From positions 1-56,786 of IMG/VR virus record IMGVR_UViG_3300046453_000187: a stretch of 56,786 nucleotides of DNA; one strand, written 5' to 3'. The notes under the pieces were generated by a model that searched no databases, was not told the DNA's origin, and saw only the letters and a list, made by a program, of their open reading frames with translations. The DNA is from a virus. The first letter of the stretch is position 1. Each line of letters opens with the position of its first letter. The translations under genes were made by a program, and so were the position numbers. Below are positions 23,946 through 31,222 of the stretch, in pieces.

Positions 23946-24547
23946 AGCGTACTCCGCTGCAGCGCAAAACCCCACTCACGTCCGGCGGACCACGGCGCAA
24001 GCGCTGCCCGTCGTGCCGGGTGATGTTCACGCCGTCCAGGAGCTCGCAGGCGGTGTGCGGGGAAGTCGAGTGCGCCATCGCTTACGGACAGTCGGAGAAG
24101 GGCCGGGCTATCGCCGGGAAAGCGCTGGCTGAAGTAGGTCGTCGCGAGATCAGGGTCCGCAAGGAGAAGCTGAAGAGCAGGGCGGATCACCTCAAGGACA
24201 CGCAGCAGGCGTTCAACGCGTGGATTCGCGAACGTGATGCAGCATTGCCGTGCGTGAGCTGTGGTCGTCATCACGAGGGCCAATGGCACGCAGGTCATTT
24301 CAGGTCGGCCGGCGGACACCCTGAACTCAGGTTCGAGCCTCTAAACGTATGGAAGCAGTGCGCGCCATGCAATACGCATAAGTCGGGCGACCTGGTGAAT
24401 TATCGGGCTGAGCTGGTTCGGCGGATCGGTGCTGAAAAAGTTGAGTGGCTAGAAGGACCGCATGAGCCGAAGAAATACACCGTTGAGGAGCTCAAATCCA
24501 TGACGGCCGACTACCGTGCGCGAGTCAGAGAACTGAAGAGGGCCTAA
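23942..24547 (+). CDS. ninG: NinG/Rap-like recombination nuclease
   Basis: A 201-residue protein with the NinG layout: basic N-terminus, CPSCRVMFTP zinc site, coiled middle, and C-terminal HNH-like core PCVSCGRHHEGQWHAGHF with QCAPCNTHKSGDL. Lambda Rap (NinG) cuts recombination junctions. Last clearly assigned gene of the early rightward operon. Confidence 0.93.
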   Translation: MKRTPLQRKTPLTSGGPRRKRCPSCRVMFTPSRSSQAVCGEVECAIAYGQSEKGRAIAGKALAEVGRREIRVRKEKLKSRADHLKDTQQAFNAWIRERDAALPCVSCGRHHEGQWHAGHFRSAGGHPELRFEPLNVWKQCAPCNTHKSGDLVNYRAELVRRIGAEKVEWLEGPHEPKKYTVEELKSMTADYRARVRELKRA

Positions 24548-24549
24548 TT

Positions 24550-24822
24550 ATGGACCAGCATTCTCCGCAGCAACTGAGCATCGACTTCACTGCCCTTGTG
24601 ATTCGGATACCGAGATCGCCCATCCGTAGCACGGTGTGTGCTGGCGCAACACTGATCACACGAGATGGAATAACCCTGCCTGCCGCCGAGTGGGCGGCAA
24701 GACTGGGGTTGAAGTGGCAGACGGTGAAGATGCGCAGGATGCGCGGAGAGAGCTGGACAGAGGCGCTAACCCCAGAGTTGAGGCGCACCACATTCATGTC
24801 CCGCTGGAAGATGCACGGTTAG
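24550..24822 (+). CDS. Small HTH protein, candidate late regulator
   Basis: A 90-residue basic protein. Residues about 45-75 (TLPAAEWAARLGLKWQTVKM ... RRMRGESW) look like a helix-turn-helix. It is the last gene before the lysis cassette, the position of lambda Q, so it is a candidate for the factor acting at the AGTCACATA sites. That role is inference from position; the sequence gives no direct homology to known Q or RinA proteins. Confidence 0.6.
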   Translation: MDQHSPQQLSIDFTALVIRIPRSPIRSTVCAGATLITRDGITLPAAEWAARLGLKWQTVKMRRMRGESWTEALTPELRRTTFMSRWKMHG

Positions 24823-25085
24823 CGCCAGACGTGCAGCACCTTGTCCCCATCGCCCTCTGATTCGGCGCGGGACTTCAGCTCGTCAACCAGCGCCTGGAGT
24901 CGTGCGAGCTTATCGGCATTCAGCGTGCCGCCGACGATGGCGTTCTCGCTGTGCTTCGACAGGCTGATGACTAAGAGTGCGTCAGAAGGGTTTGTGTCCA
25001 TAGCGTCGGCAGCCAGGCCCATTACTTCAGTGATCGCCATGAATGCCGAGTCTCGGGTCGAGCCAACAAAGTTCTTTGTAGTCAT
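24819..25085 (-). CDS. Small leftward protein with its own late-type promoter
   Basis: An 88-residue protein (MTTKNFVGSTRDSAFMAI ... DELKSRAESEGDG) with no recognised domain; helical, acidic. The start at 25085 is preferred over 25121. A copy of the late motif (AGTCACATG with TTG 13 bases upstream) lies 34 bases before the start, back to back with the copy before the holin. Antisense to the late operon direction. Confidence 0.65.
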   Translation of the reverse strand: MTTKNFVGSTRDSAFMAITEVMGLAADAMDTNPSDALLVISLSKHSENAIVGGTLNADKLARLQALVDELKSRAESEGDGDKVLHVWR

Positions 25086-25118
25086 GAGTAGTGCCCCTTT
25101 GGAATTGAGTCTCCAGTG

Positions 25119-25143
25119 CATGTGACTGGCGGTAGTGGCGCAA
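25119..25143 (-). promoter_or_regulatory. Late-motif copy B, leftward (near match)
   Basis: On the minus strand TTG, 13 bases, AGTCACATG: one base longer in the spacer and one mismatch from the consensus TTG-N12-AGTCACATA. It faces away from copy A with three bases between their TTG elements. Confidence 0.55.
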
Positions 25144-25146
25144 GGC

Positions 25147-25170
25147 TTGTACCGACAATTGAGTCACATA
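25147..25170 (+). promoter_or_regulatory. Late-motif copy A, before the lysis genes
   Basis: TTG at 25147-25149, 12 bases, AGTCACATA at 25162-25170. It precedes the first holin-like gene by about 80 bases. A perfect member of the late motif family described in the findings. Confidence 0.75.
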
Positions 25171-25249
25171 GCCTCGGCAGCAAGTAGCAACTCAGCCGAA
25201 GGGCCTTATATGACTTACGAATCCAGCAGTACTGCAGCGAGGGCCGGAC

Positions 25250-25573
25250 ATGGAGTTCGTAGTCCGCTTGCTCGATAAGGTCGATGTCCTGATTGCGGGG
25301 TTCATCGGCGCACTGGTTGCAAGCTGGTGGAGCCGCGATGACATCGCCAACTGGAAGTCATGGGTGTTCTTCATCATCACTGGAATCGCCTGCGCAACCT
25401 ACCTGACAGGAATGGTCAGCTCCCACCTCGGAATTGAAGACCCAGGCAATGTCGCTGGGGTGGGATTTCTCATTGGAGCCTTCGGTGGTTCTCTTCTGAC
25501 CGCCATCAACCGCGCCATCAAAGCCGCTGACCTGTGGGCGCTCATCCGCTCCAAGTTCGGAGGGGGCACTTAA
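25250..25573 (+). CDS. Holin-like membrane protein
   Basis: A 107-residue protein with three predicted membrane segments (about 12-27, 37-60 and 68-87) and a charged end (KAADLWALIRSKFGG), the layout of phage holin families. First gene of the lysis cassette holin-holin-endolysin-Rz. It would form inner-membrane lesions releasing the endolysin. It overlaps the next gene by one base. Confidence 0.8.
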   Translation: MEFVVRLLDKVDVLIAGFIGALVASWWSRDDIANWKSWVFFIITGIACATYLTGMVSSHLGIEDPGNVAGVGFLIGAFGGSLLTAINRAIKAADLWALIRSKFGGGT

Positions 25574-25893
25574 TGGACACTCAAACCCTGAGCACCTTAT
25601 TCATCGGCACCATCGTCGCATGGGCATTCTGGTCGGTATTCAGCAGAAAGGTCCGAGACGGTGTGATTGGAAAGCTCATCTACGCCGCGATCGCGCTGTC
25701 TGGTTACGCCATCGTGCAGCGCAGCGAGACATTCTTCATAACCCCAACCGTGGCGGGGGTCACGTTTCACGGATCACTCGCACTCGCAGGCCTGAGGCAT
25801 ATTTTCATGGTGACTTACTGGGTTCGGGTGAAGCGCTGGCTGTGCAGCCACATCGGTTGTGATAACTGCGTGCACTCGGAGGACTCGAAATGA
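25573..25893 (+). CDS. Second holin-like or accessory lysis membrane protein
   Basis: A 106-residue protein with about three hydrophobic segments (TLFIGTIVAWAFWSVF, then LIYAAIALSGYAIV, then a weaker one) and a Cys-rich tail (CSHIGCDNC). Paired small membrane proteins upstream of an endolysin usually act as holin and antiholin or pinholin; which is which cannot be told here. Confidence 0.75.
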   Translation: MDTQTLSTLFIGTIVAWAFWSVFSRKVRDGVIGKLIYAAIALSGYAIVQRSETFFITPTVAGVTFHGSLALAGLRHIFMVTYWVRVKRWLCSHIGCDNCVHSEDSK

Positions 25894-26306
25894 ACATGAG
25901 CCCCAAAGGGTCCGCCATCCTCTCAGTCCGCGAAGGAGAGAGGCTGAAGGCCTACGTCGATACGGTTGGAGTGCTGACAATCGGGGTAGGGCACACCGGC
26001 CCAGATGTGAAGCCAGGCATGACCATCACCAGAGAGCAGTCGCAAGCTTTGCTCAAGAAAGACCTGGAGTGGGCAGAGGCCGCAGTCAACAAGGTGAGGG
26101 TGCCGCTCAATCAGAACCAGTTCGACGCCCTGGTCAGCTTCGTATTCAACATCGGTGCGACCGCATTCGCAAAATCCACTCTTCTGAAGTTGCTTAACGC
26201 AGGTGATTACAGCGGTGCGGCGGCGCAGTTCATGGTGTGGACCAAACAGAAAGAGCTGACCGGCCGCCGACAAGGTGAGCGTGACCAGTTCATGAGCAGG
26301 CCATGA
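25890..26306 (+). CDS. Endolysin, T4-type lysozyme (GH24)
   Basis: A 138-residue muramidase without a signal peptide or anchor, so it needs the holin for export. The catalytic triad fits E15 (VREGERLKAY), D24 and T30 (LTIGVGHTG) with the E-8-D-5-T spacing of the family; LNQNQFDALVSFVFNIG is also typical. It cleaves the MurNAc-GlcNAc bond of peptidoglycan. Confidence 0.96.
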   Translation: MNMSPKGSAILSVREGERLKAYVDTVGVLTIGVGHTGPDVKPGMTITREQSQALLKKDLEWAEAAVNKVRVPLNQNQFDALVSFVFNIGATAFAKSTLLKLLNAGDYSGAAAQFMVWTKQKELTGRRQGERDQFMSRP

Positions 26307-26776
26307 CAGCCCTCTTTAAGTTGATTCCAGTCTGGTTGTGGGTCGGCATCGCTGCTGCTCTGGCCATCTGGCTGATGTGGTCGCGATTAGAGGTTGTGGC
26401 AGCTGAGCGTGACCTACAGATCGAGAGGGTAGGCCAGCTAACAGCGGCTAATGAATCCAGAAAGAAAACCCAGAAGCTGCTGCTCGATCTGGATACCGCT
26501 CACGCCCTGGAACAGGCCAAAGCCGATGAAACAAACACGCCCATGCTTACTGCTGTCGCTACTGGTGCTCAGCGGGTGTATGTCAAAGCCAGCTGCCCCG
26601 CAGTGCGAGCCGCCCCAATCGCCCCCGGCAAGCCTGATGAAGAAGGTAGAGCCGAACTTGACCCAGCGACTGCGGAAAGAATTCTCCATACCGGAGTCGA
26701 CGGTGACGACGCCATCCGGCAACTAACTGCGTTGCAGGATTACGTGAGTAAGGTTTGCATGGGGGGCTCGCAATGA
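26303..26776 (+). CDS. Inner-membrane spanin (Rz-like)
   Basis: A 157-residue type II membrane protein: N-terminal helix (about 7-27: IPVWLWVGIAAALAIWLM) then a long periplasmic coiled coil. It matches Rz-type i-spanins that disrupt the outer membrane with the nested o-spanin. Four-base overlap with the endolysin. Confidence 0.88.
   Translation: MTALFKLIPVWLWVGIAAALAIWLMWSRLEVVAAERDLQIERVGQLTAANESRKKTQKLLLDLDTAHALEQAKADETNTPMLTAVATGAQRVYVKASCPAVRAAPIAPGKPDEEGRAELDPATAERILHTGVDGDDAIRQLTALQDYVSKVCMGGSQ
26526..26726 (+). CDS. Outer-membrane spanin lipoprotein (Rz1-like), nested
   Basis: A 66-residue lipoprotein in a different frame, wholly inside the Rz-like gene. Signal MKQTRPCLLLSLLVLSGC ends at a lipobox (LSGC); the mature part is Pro-rich (QCEPPQSPP). 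The nested Rz/Rz1 arrangement is as in lambda. Confidence 0.88.
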   Translation: MKQTRPCLLLSLLVLSGCMSKPAAPQCEPPQSPPASLMKKVEPNLTQRLRKEFSIPESTVTTPSGN

Positions 26777-27399
26777 CCGACAAGGCCTCGCCCGACTGGG
26801 AATTGATCGAAAGCCATTACAGGGCGGGCGTCCTGTCGTTACGAGAGATCGCCGCGGCTTGCCCAGGCGCAAACCATGTCGCTATAGCCAGGCGCGCCAA
26901 GAAGTTCGGGTGGGTTCAAGACCTGTCCGCAAAGATCAAGGCAAAGGCAAACGACCTTGTAACAAGACAGGCTGTAACAGAAGCTGTAACAGCGAGTAGG
27001 GCTGTTTCAGATCGAAACGTGATTGAGGCGAACGCACAGGCGATCGCTGACATCCGTATGGCGCATCGGGGTGACATCGGGCGCAACCGTCGACTCGCGC
27101 TGAAGATGATGGAAGAGCTGGAGTCGATGACCGACAACCGCGAACTCTTCGAGCAGCTTCGCGACCTGATCGCTGGCGTGGAAGAAGGCGAGGACGGCAC
27201 CTCTGACGCCTACGAGAAGATGCAGCAGGCTTTCCGAGGTGCGCTCTCACTACCGGGGCGGGTGAAGATGAGCAAAGACCTGAGTGAGACTCTGCGCGTG
27301 CTGATCGCCCTTGAGCGCCAGGCTTACGGGATCGACGAAGGTTCGTCCGAAGAATCCTACGAGGATCGCCTCGCTCGATTGATGGGGGTGAAGGAATGA
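26773..27399 (+). CDS. Terminase small subunit-like protein
   Basis: A 208-residue protein with an N-terminal helix-turn-helix (LREIAAACPGANHVAIARRAKKFGWV), central helices and a C-terminal segment (LERQAYGIDE). This fits phage terminase small subunits that recognise the packaging site. It starts by ATGA overlap with the spanin gene. Unusually, about 2.3 kb of accessory genes separates it from the large subunit. Confidence 0.75.
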   Translation: MTDKASPDWELIESHYRAGVLSLREIAAACPGANHVAIARRAKKFGWVQDLSAKIKAKANDLVTRQAVTEAVTASRAVSDRNVIEANAQAIADIRMAHRGDIGRNRRLALKMMEELESMTDNRELFEQLRDLIAGVEEGEDGTSDAYEKMQQAFRGALSLPGRVKMSKDLSETLRVLIALERQAYGIDEGSSEESYEDRLARLMGVKE

Positions 27400-27758
27400 A
27401 GCTCTGCGACAATTATGCAATTCATGCCGAAGCGCTGCGTCGGCTGGGATATCGGAAAGGTGTGGACCCGGCAAGCCTGACAATCGTCAAATTCGACAGA
27501 TTTCTTGAAATGGCCGACTCGATAAAGCTGTGCGCCGGTCCGCATCAGAACGTAGTGATCTGCGTCGATTGCTCAGCTGTTCACGATTGCCCGCATGATG
27601 CGCAGTTTGAAACCGCGTTCACTTACCGCAAGGTCTGCGGTAGTTGTGGGTCTAGATCAGGCTTCCGTGACGTAGTTGGACGCTGGGTACCATTCTCCAC
27701 ATGGTGGAAACCACTTTCGTGGGGTCGCGGTTGCTGGGCGTTCGAGTTCTGCACTTGA
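27396..27758 (+). CDS. Cys-rich hypothetical protein
   Basis: A 120-residue protein with CVDCSAVHDCPHDA and VCGSCGSRSG, suggesting one or two zinc sites, and a Trp-rich tail (STWWKPLSWGRGCW). Coupled to the terminase small-subunit gene. No family recognised. Confidence 0.65.
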   Translation: MKLCDNYAIHAEALRRLGYRKGVDPASLTIVKFDRFLEMADSIKLCAGPHQNVVICVDCSAVHDCPHDAQFETAFTYRKVCGSCGSRSGFRDVVGRWVPFSTWWKPLSWGRGCWAFEFCT

Positions 27759-27802
27759 ACCGCGCCACGAAATCCAATCAAGCGACATCGTGGCGCGCAA
27801 TA

Positions 27803-28606
27803 TTAGTCGTTAGCCTGTGTGCGTTTAGGTAAGACCAGAAGGCTCCGATAGGCGGCTTCATCAAGTTTATAAAGTTCGGATGGTGTGATCTCAATCCAGC
27901 TTGGCCCGGGCTCCATGCCTTTTGGCATATCCGAGAAGTTAAATAGGATACCTCCGTCAGCCGTCTTCTCGTTCAAGGCGAAGGAAGGATAGGCCCAGTG
28001 CGTAAACTGCTCTTTGATGACTTCCGTTATCGCCTGCAGCATTTCTTCTGAAGCGCCTGCGGAAGCAAGTGTGTTCAGCACAATCTCATTGGCTTGCTCT
28101 GTGGTGACTCTTGGGTCGTGGTATGACCAAGCCCTAAGTATTGAAAAGTCGCGCCCCTGCTTGTGAGGGGCATAGAAAAACCTAGTCGCCCGGTAGGGGG
28201 CCGGCCCGTAGATGCCAAAGTATCTCAGCGCATCTTCGATTGGCTCGATCTTAGATGAGTGCAGGAAATCTACGAGGCGGTCGCCTTGCACCGGGCGCAC
28301 GCCAAGAAGCCTGCAAAGATCAGCTTTGCGCAACTGCCTGGCCATCACGGCGTTCCATAGCTCTATCTTTGCAATGGTCACAGCAGGCAAGCGAACGACA
28401 TATTGCCCTGGGCGCGGCTCTGAGGCCTTAGGAATAGCACGTCGCTGGTCAACGTAGATCGATAGTGCCGTCTCAATTCCATCGATAGATTCGCGCAGCG
28501 CATGAGCGATATTGTCACCGGCGCTGTTGAATTCTGGCAGGTCTTCGCAGGTAACGGCTACGCCCGGGTTTTCATCTGCATGAATTGTTACTGGGTAATC
28601 AAACAT
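27803..28606 (-). CDS. hicB: HicB antitoxin with a long C-terminal extension
   Basis: 267 residues. Residues 1-60 are a HicB-type degraded RNase-H-like domain (MFDYPVTIHADENPGVAV ... TALSIYVDQRR), and 68-130 a DNA-binding HTH (LWNAVMARQLRKADLCRLLG ... DRLVDFLHSSKIE). Ordinary HicB ends near here. About 135 further residues follow (PAPYRATRFFYAPHK ... WIEITPSELYKLDEAAY) with no family I recognise. It neutralises HicA and autoregulates. The pair is opposite to the late genes and separated by 69 bases. Confidence 0.88.
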   Translation of the reverse strand: MFDYPVTIHADENPGVAVTCEDLPEFNSAGDNIAHALRESIDGIETALSIYVDQRRAIPKASEPRPGQYVVRLPAVTIAKIELWNAVMARQLRKADLCRLLGVRPVQGDRLVDFLHSSKIEPIEDALRYFGIYGPAPYRATRFFYAPHKQGRDFSILRAWSYHDPRVTTEQANEIVLNTLASAGASEEMLQAITEVIKEQFTHWAYPSFALNEKTADGGILFNFSDMPKGMEPGPSWIEITPSELYKLDEAAYRSLLVLPKRTQAND

Positions 28607-28675
28607 TTCTAAGCCTCCGCGGGCGTCTGGGTGCTTCAGATGCAGAGATGATCAAAGCGAGTGAGCTGGGGCTCA

Positions 28676-28855
28676 TTAAAGCCCCAGCTGTTTGATGATT
28701 CCTTTGCGGGTTGGCTCTTTCATTTCTTTGGAGCCGTGATCCGCAAAGACCGAATGATTGCCCTTGTAGTGAATCTTGAAATGGCTACCTCCTTTGCCTT
28801 TCTCAAATTCAACCCCTTGAGCCTTCAACCATCGCCTGAACTCGCTATATTTCAT
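28676..28855 (-). CDS. hicA: HicA toxin, mRNA interferase
   Basis: A 59-residue toxin with the HicA core WLKAQGVEFEKGKGGSHFKI containing the catalytic glycine-serine-histidine, and KEPTRKGIIKQLGL at the C-terminus. It cleaves mRNA when freed from HicB. The start at 28855 has GAGG upstream. First gene of the operon, as usual for hicAB. Confidence 0.92.
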   Translation of the reverse strand: MKYSEFRRWLKAQGVEFEKGKGGSHFKIHYKGNHSVFADHGSKEMKEPTRKGIIKQLGL

Positions 28856-28890
28856 CACCTCGCCTCGTTATTTGGTGAGATCATTATGCT

Positions 28891-28920
28891 ACGTGCGCGT
28901 GTCAAATGCAACGCGTACGT
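28891..28920 (-). promoter_or_regulatory. Inverted repeat upstream of hicA, probable HicB operator
   Basis: ACGTGCGCGT (28891-28900) and ACGCGTACGT (28911-28920) are inverted repeats with one mismatch, ten bases apart, about 36 bases before hicA. A CATAAT box follows on the leftward strand. Likely the autoregulatory operator. Confidence 0.5.
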
Positions 28921-28935
28921 GTAATTATTGTCTGG

Positions 28936-28959
28936 TTGCAATCCAGCCCCAGTCACAAA
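28936..28959 (+). promoter_or_regulatory. Late-motif copy C (near match)
   Basis: TTG at 28936-28938, exactly 12 bases, then AGTCACAAA, eight of nine matching AGTCACATA. It lies 57 bases before the secreted-protein gene and diverges from hicA. Confidence 0.6.
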
Positions 28960-29015
28960 CTCTCAAGACTCCTGATAACGAAATCTTGTTTCGCCAACCA
29001 ATCGGAGCCCTACCC

Positions 29016-29321
29016 ATGAAACGATTCGCTTCCTATCTCTGCGCAGCCTTTGCGCTGGTCCTGTCTTGCGGTTATGCCTCGGCATCGGTGGAGCCGCATC
29101 ACTACATCTTCAGTAGCACCGGTGCGACCGGTCACTTCTACGTCCATGCTGGCGAGTCTGTCGCGGCCAAGGTCACGCATGAGCTGGCGCTGATCGAGTG
29201 GCAGCATGCGGTTGCAAAAGAGTCGCGCTTCTCTCGGTCTGACATGCATACATCTGGCGGTGGCCTGGTCTTCACTGCCATTCATGGCGAGCCTGGCACT
29301 GACGAAACACTGACTGCGTAA
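29016..29321 (+). CDS. Small secreted protein (moron)
   Basis: A 101-residue protein with a clear signal peptide (MKRFASYLCAAFALVLSCG then ASA cleavage region). The mature part is unknown. It has its own late-type motif upstream and a strong terminator downstream, so it is a self-contained transcription unit between the terminase genes. The start at 29016 follows CGGAG. Confidence 0.7.
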   Translation: MKRFASYLCAAFALVLSCGYASASVEPHHYIFSSTGATGHFYVHAGESVAAKVTHELALIEWQHAVAKESRFSRSDMHTSGGGLVFTAIHGEPGTDETLTA

Positions 29322-29343
29322 ATACCGGGCTTCCGCCGCGATG

Positions 29344-29372
29344 AAAAAGCCCGGCTTGCGCTGGGCTTTTTT
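29344..29372 (+). terminator. Rho-independent terminator after the secreted-protein gene
   Basis: AAAAAGCCCGGC-TTGC-GCTGGGCTTTTTT, a long stem with one G-T pair and a T tract. It isolates the accessory block from the next late unit, whose motif starts eight bases later. Confidence 0.88.
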
Positions 29373-29379
29373 ACGCCTG

Positions 29380-29403
29380 TTGCGCAACAAATCCAGTCAC
29401 ATA
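29380..29403 (+). promoter_or_regulatory. Late-motif copy D, before acb2-like and terminase genes
   Basis: TTG at 29380-29382, 12 bases, AGTCACATA at 29395-29403; 45 bases before the Acb2-like start. Directly follows the terminator, as expected of a promoter that restarts transcription. Confidence 0.75.
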
Positions 29404-29448
29404 ACGTCGCCCTTGTCATTTCGATAATCGAAAAAGGGGCAGCGACAC

Positions 29449-29679
29449 ATGGATAACCAGCACAAGAAGATCACCGGCTACCGCGATCTTTCGCAGTCTG
29501 AGATTGATGGTATGAATTCAATCAAGGCGCTCGAGGCGGATACCGGCGAACTGTTCAAGCAGATCGGCCAGATTGAAGGCGTCGACCCTCGATTGCTGGC
29601 TCTGGCAAAGACAAACCTGCAGCAGGGCTTCATGTGGTTTGTGCGTTCTATTGCAAAACCTGCCGACCCGTTCGCCTAA
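29449..29679 (+). CDS. acb2: Acb2-like cyclic-nucleotide sponge (anti-CBASS)
   Basis: A 76-residue helical protein. The pattern HKKITGYRDLSQSEIDGMNSI at the start and DPRLLALAKTNLQQGFM followed by VRSIAKP at the end is that of the Acb2 family (relatives of T4 Vs.4). Acb2 forms hexamers that sequester the cyclic di- and trinucleotides made by CBASS immunity. It lies immediately upstream of the large terminase under late motif D. Identification is by pattern recall; the binding residues were not checked against a structure. Confidence 0.75.
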   Translation: MDNQHKKITGYRDLSQSEIDGMNSIKALEADTGELFKQIGQIEGVDPRLLALAKTNLQQGFMWFVRSIAKPADPFA

Positions 29680-29682
29680 TCA

Positions 29683-31221
29683 ATGTCAGCCGACGCCATG
29701 CTCACCCAACTCATCACCGGCGATGAGCTCTACTGCGCACGTAATTTGAAGATCCGCACGAAGGAAGGGGAAATCCTGCCGTTCGTGTGGAATGACGCGC
29801 AAAGGATGCTGCATGCACGGCTTGAAGCTCAGGCGGCAGATAAGGGATGGGTGCGGGTCATTACGCTCAAGGGTCGGCAACAGGGCGTCAGCACTTACAC
29901 AGCCGCACGATTCTACAAGCGCACCAGCATGGGCTTCGGCAAGCGCACGATGATCCTGACTCACCTCGACGCAGCAACCCAGAACCTGTTTGGGATGGCC
30001 AAGACCTTCTTCGAGTTGAGCGACGCGACATTGCGCCCGACCACAAAGGCCAACTCCGGCACCGAACTGTCATTCGCCAAACTCCGCAGCGGCTACAAGG
30101 TCGCAACGGCCGGCAGTCCAGGCGCAGGACGTTCCGACACCATTCAATACCTGCACGGCTCTGAGATGGCTTTCTGGCCCAATGCCCAGAAGATCATGGC
30201 TGGACTCGGGCAAACCGTCCCGCTGATTGAGGGGAGCGAGGTGGTCATTGAGTCCACCGCCAACGGGATGGGCAACTTGTTCCACCAGATGTGGGTCTTG
30301 GCGGTATCTGGAAAGTCCGACTACATGGCCGTGTTCATCCCGTGGTTCGTAGAGCGCGGATATCGCCGCTCAGTGCCGAAAGGCTTTGAGATGAGCGAGG
30401 ACGACTACGAGTACATGGAGGCCTACAGCCTCGATGAAGAGCAGATGGCCTGGCGCAGGGCGAAGATTGATACCGACTTTGCTGGCGACGAGGACTGGTT
30501 TAACCAGGAGTATCCGGCAACCCCTGATCTGGCTTTCCAGAAGGTTGGGCACAAGCCGCTGATCAAGACCGTCAAGGTCTCGCTGGCTCGCAAGCAAGAA
30601 ATCAAACACATGCAGCGCATCGGCGCTCACGTTGTCGGCCTCGACCCGGCGCGCGGAGGCGATACGTCGACATTCATCCATCGCCAAGGCCGAGTGGCTT
30701 GGGGTATTGAGCGCAACAACGTTCCAGACACCATGGCGGTGGCTGGACAGGCCGCCCGCATGCTCATGGATGACAAGACCATCCGCATGATGTTCATCGA
30801 TATCGGCGGGCTGGGCGCCGGGATCTATGACCGGCTTGTCGAGTTGGGATTTGGCGATCGCGTCACCGCCGTCAACTTCGGATCAGCCGCCACCGACACC
30901 CGCAAGTACTTCAACAAGCGCTGCGAGATGTGGGGCGACATGGCCGAGTGGATTCACGACGACATCACTCCTTGCATTCCGGATGACGACCAGCTCCATG
31001 GCGACCTGACGTCTGCATCCAAAGACAAGTACACCAGCAATGGGCAGCTCAAGCTTATGCCGAAAGAAGACGCCAAGAAGGCAATTGGCCGATCCCCCGA
31101 TGACGGTGACGCACTGGCTCTGACATTTGCAGAGCCTGTTTCCGCCGACGATGTTCATGTTGACGACTGGAAGGCCAAGTTAATGCGCCGAAATGCCCGT
31201 AAATCTGCGATGAGTGCCTGA
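29683..31221 (+). CDS. Terminase large subunit
   Basis: A 512-residue packaging motor. Its ATPase has a Walker A-like loop KGRQQGVST (63-71) and a Walker B region YLHGSE (156-161). The nuclease has a RuvC-like fold with D321 (GLDPARGGD), D373 (FIDIGG) and DDGDAL near 480. It translocates DNA into the procapsid and cuts the concatemer. It starts three bases after the Acb2-like stop with a weak ribosome site, so coupled translation is likely. Confidence 0.95.
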   Translation: MSADAMLTQLITGDELYCARNLKIRTKEGEILPFVWNDAQRMLHARLEAQAADKGWVRVITLKGRQQGVSTYTAARFYKRTSMGFGKRTMILTHLDAATQNLFGMAKTFFELSDATLRPTTKANSGTELSFAKLRSGYKVATAGSPGAGRSDTIQYLHGSEMAFWPNAQKIMAGLGQTVPLIEGSEVVIESTANGMGNLFHQMWVLAVSGKSDYMAVFIPWFVERGYRRSVPKGFEMSEDDYEYMEAYSLDEEQMAWRRAKIDTDFAGDEDWFNQEYPATPDLAFQKVGHKPLIKTVKVSLARKQEIKHMQRIGAHVVGLDPARGGDTSTFIHRQGRVAWGIERNNVPDTMAVAGQAARMLMDDKTIRMMFIDIGGLGAGIYDRLVELGFGDRVTAVNFGSAATDTRKYFNKRCEMWGDMAEWIHDDITPCIPDDDQLHGDLTSASKDKYTSNGQLKLMPKEDAKKAIGRSPDDGDALALTFAEPVSADDVHVDDWKAKLMRRNARKSAMSA

Positions 31222-31222
31222 C

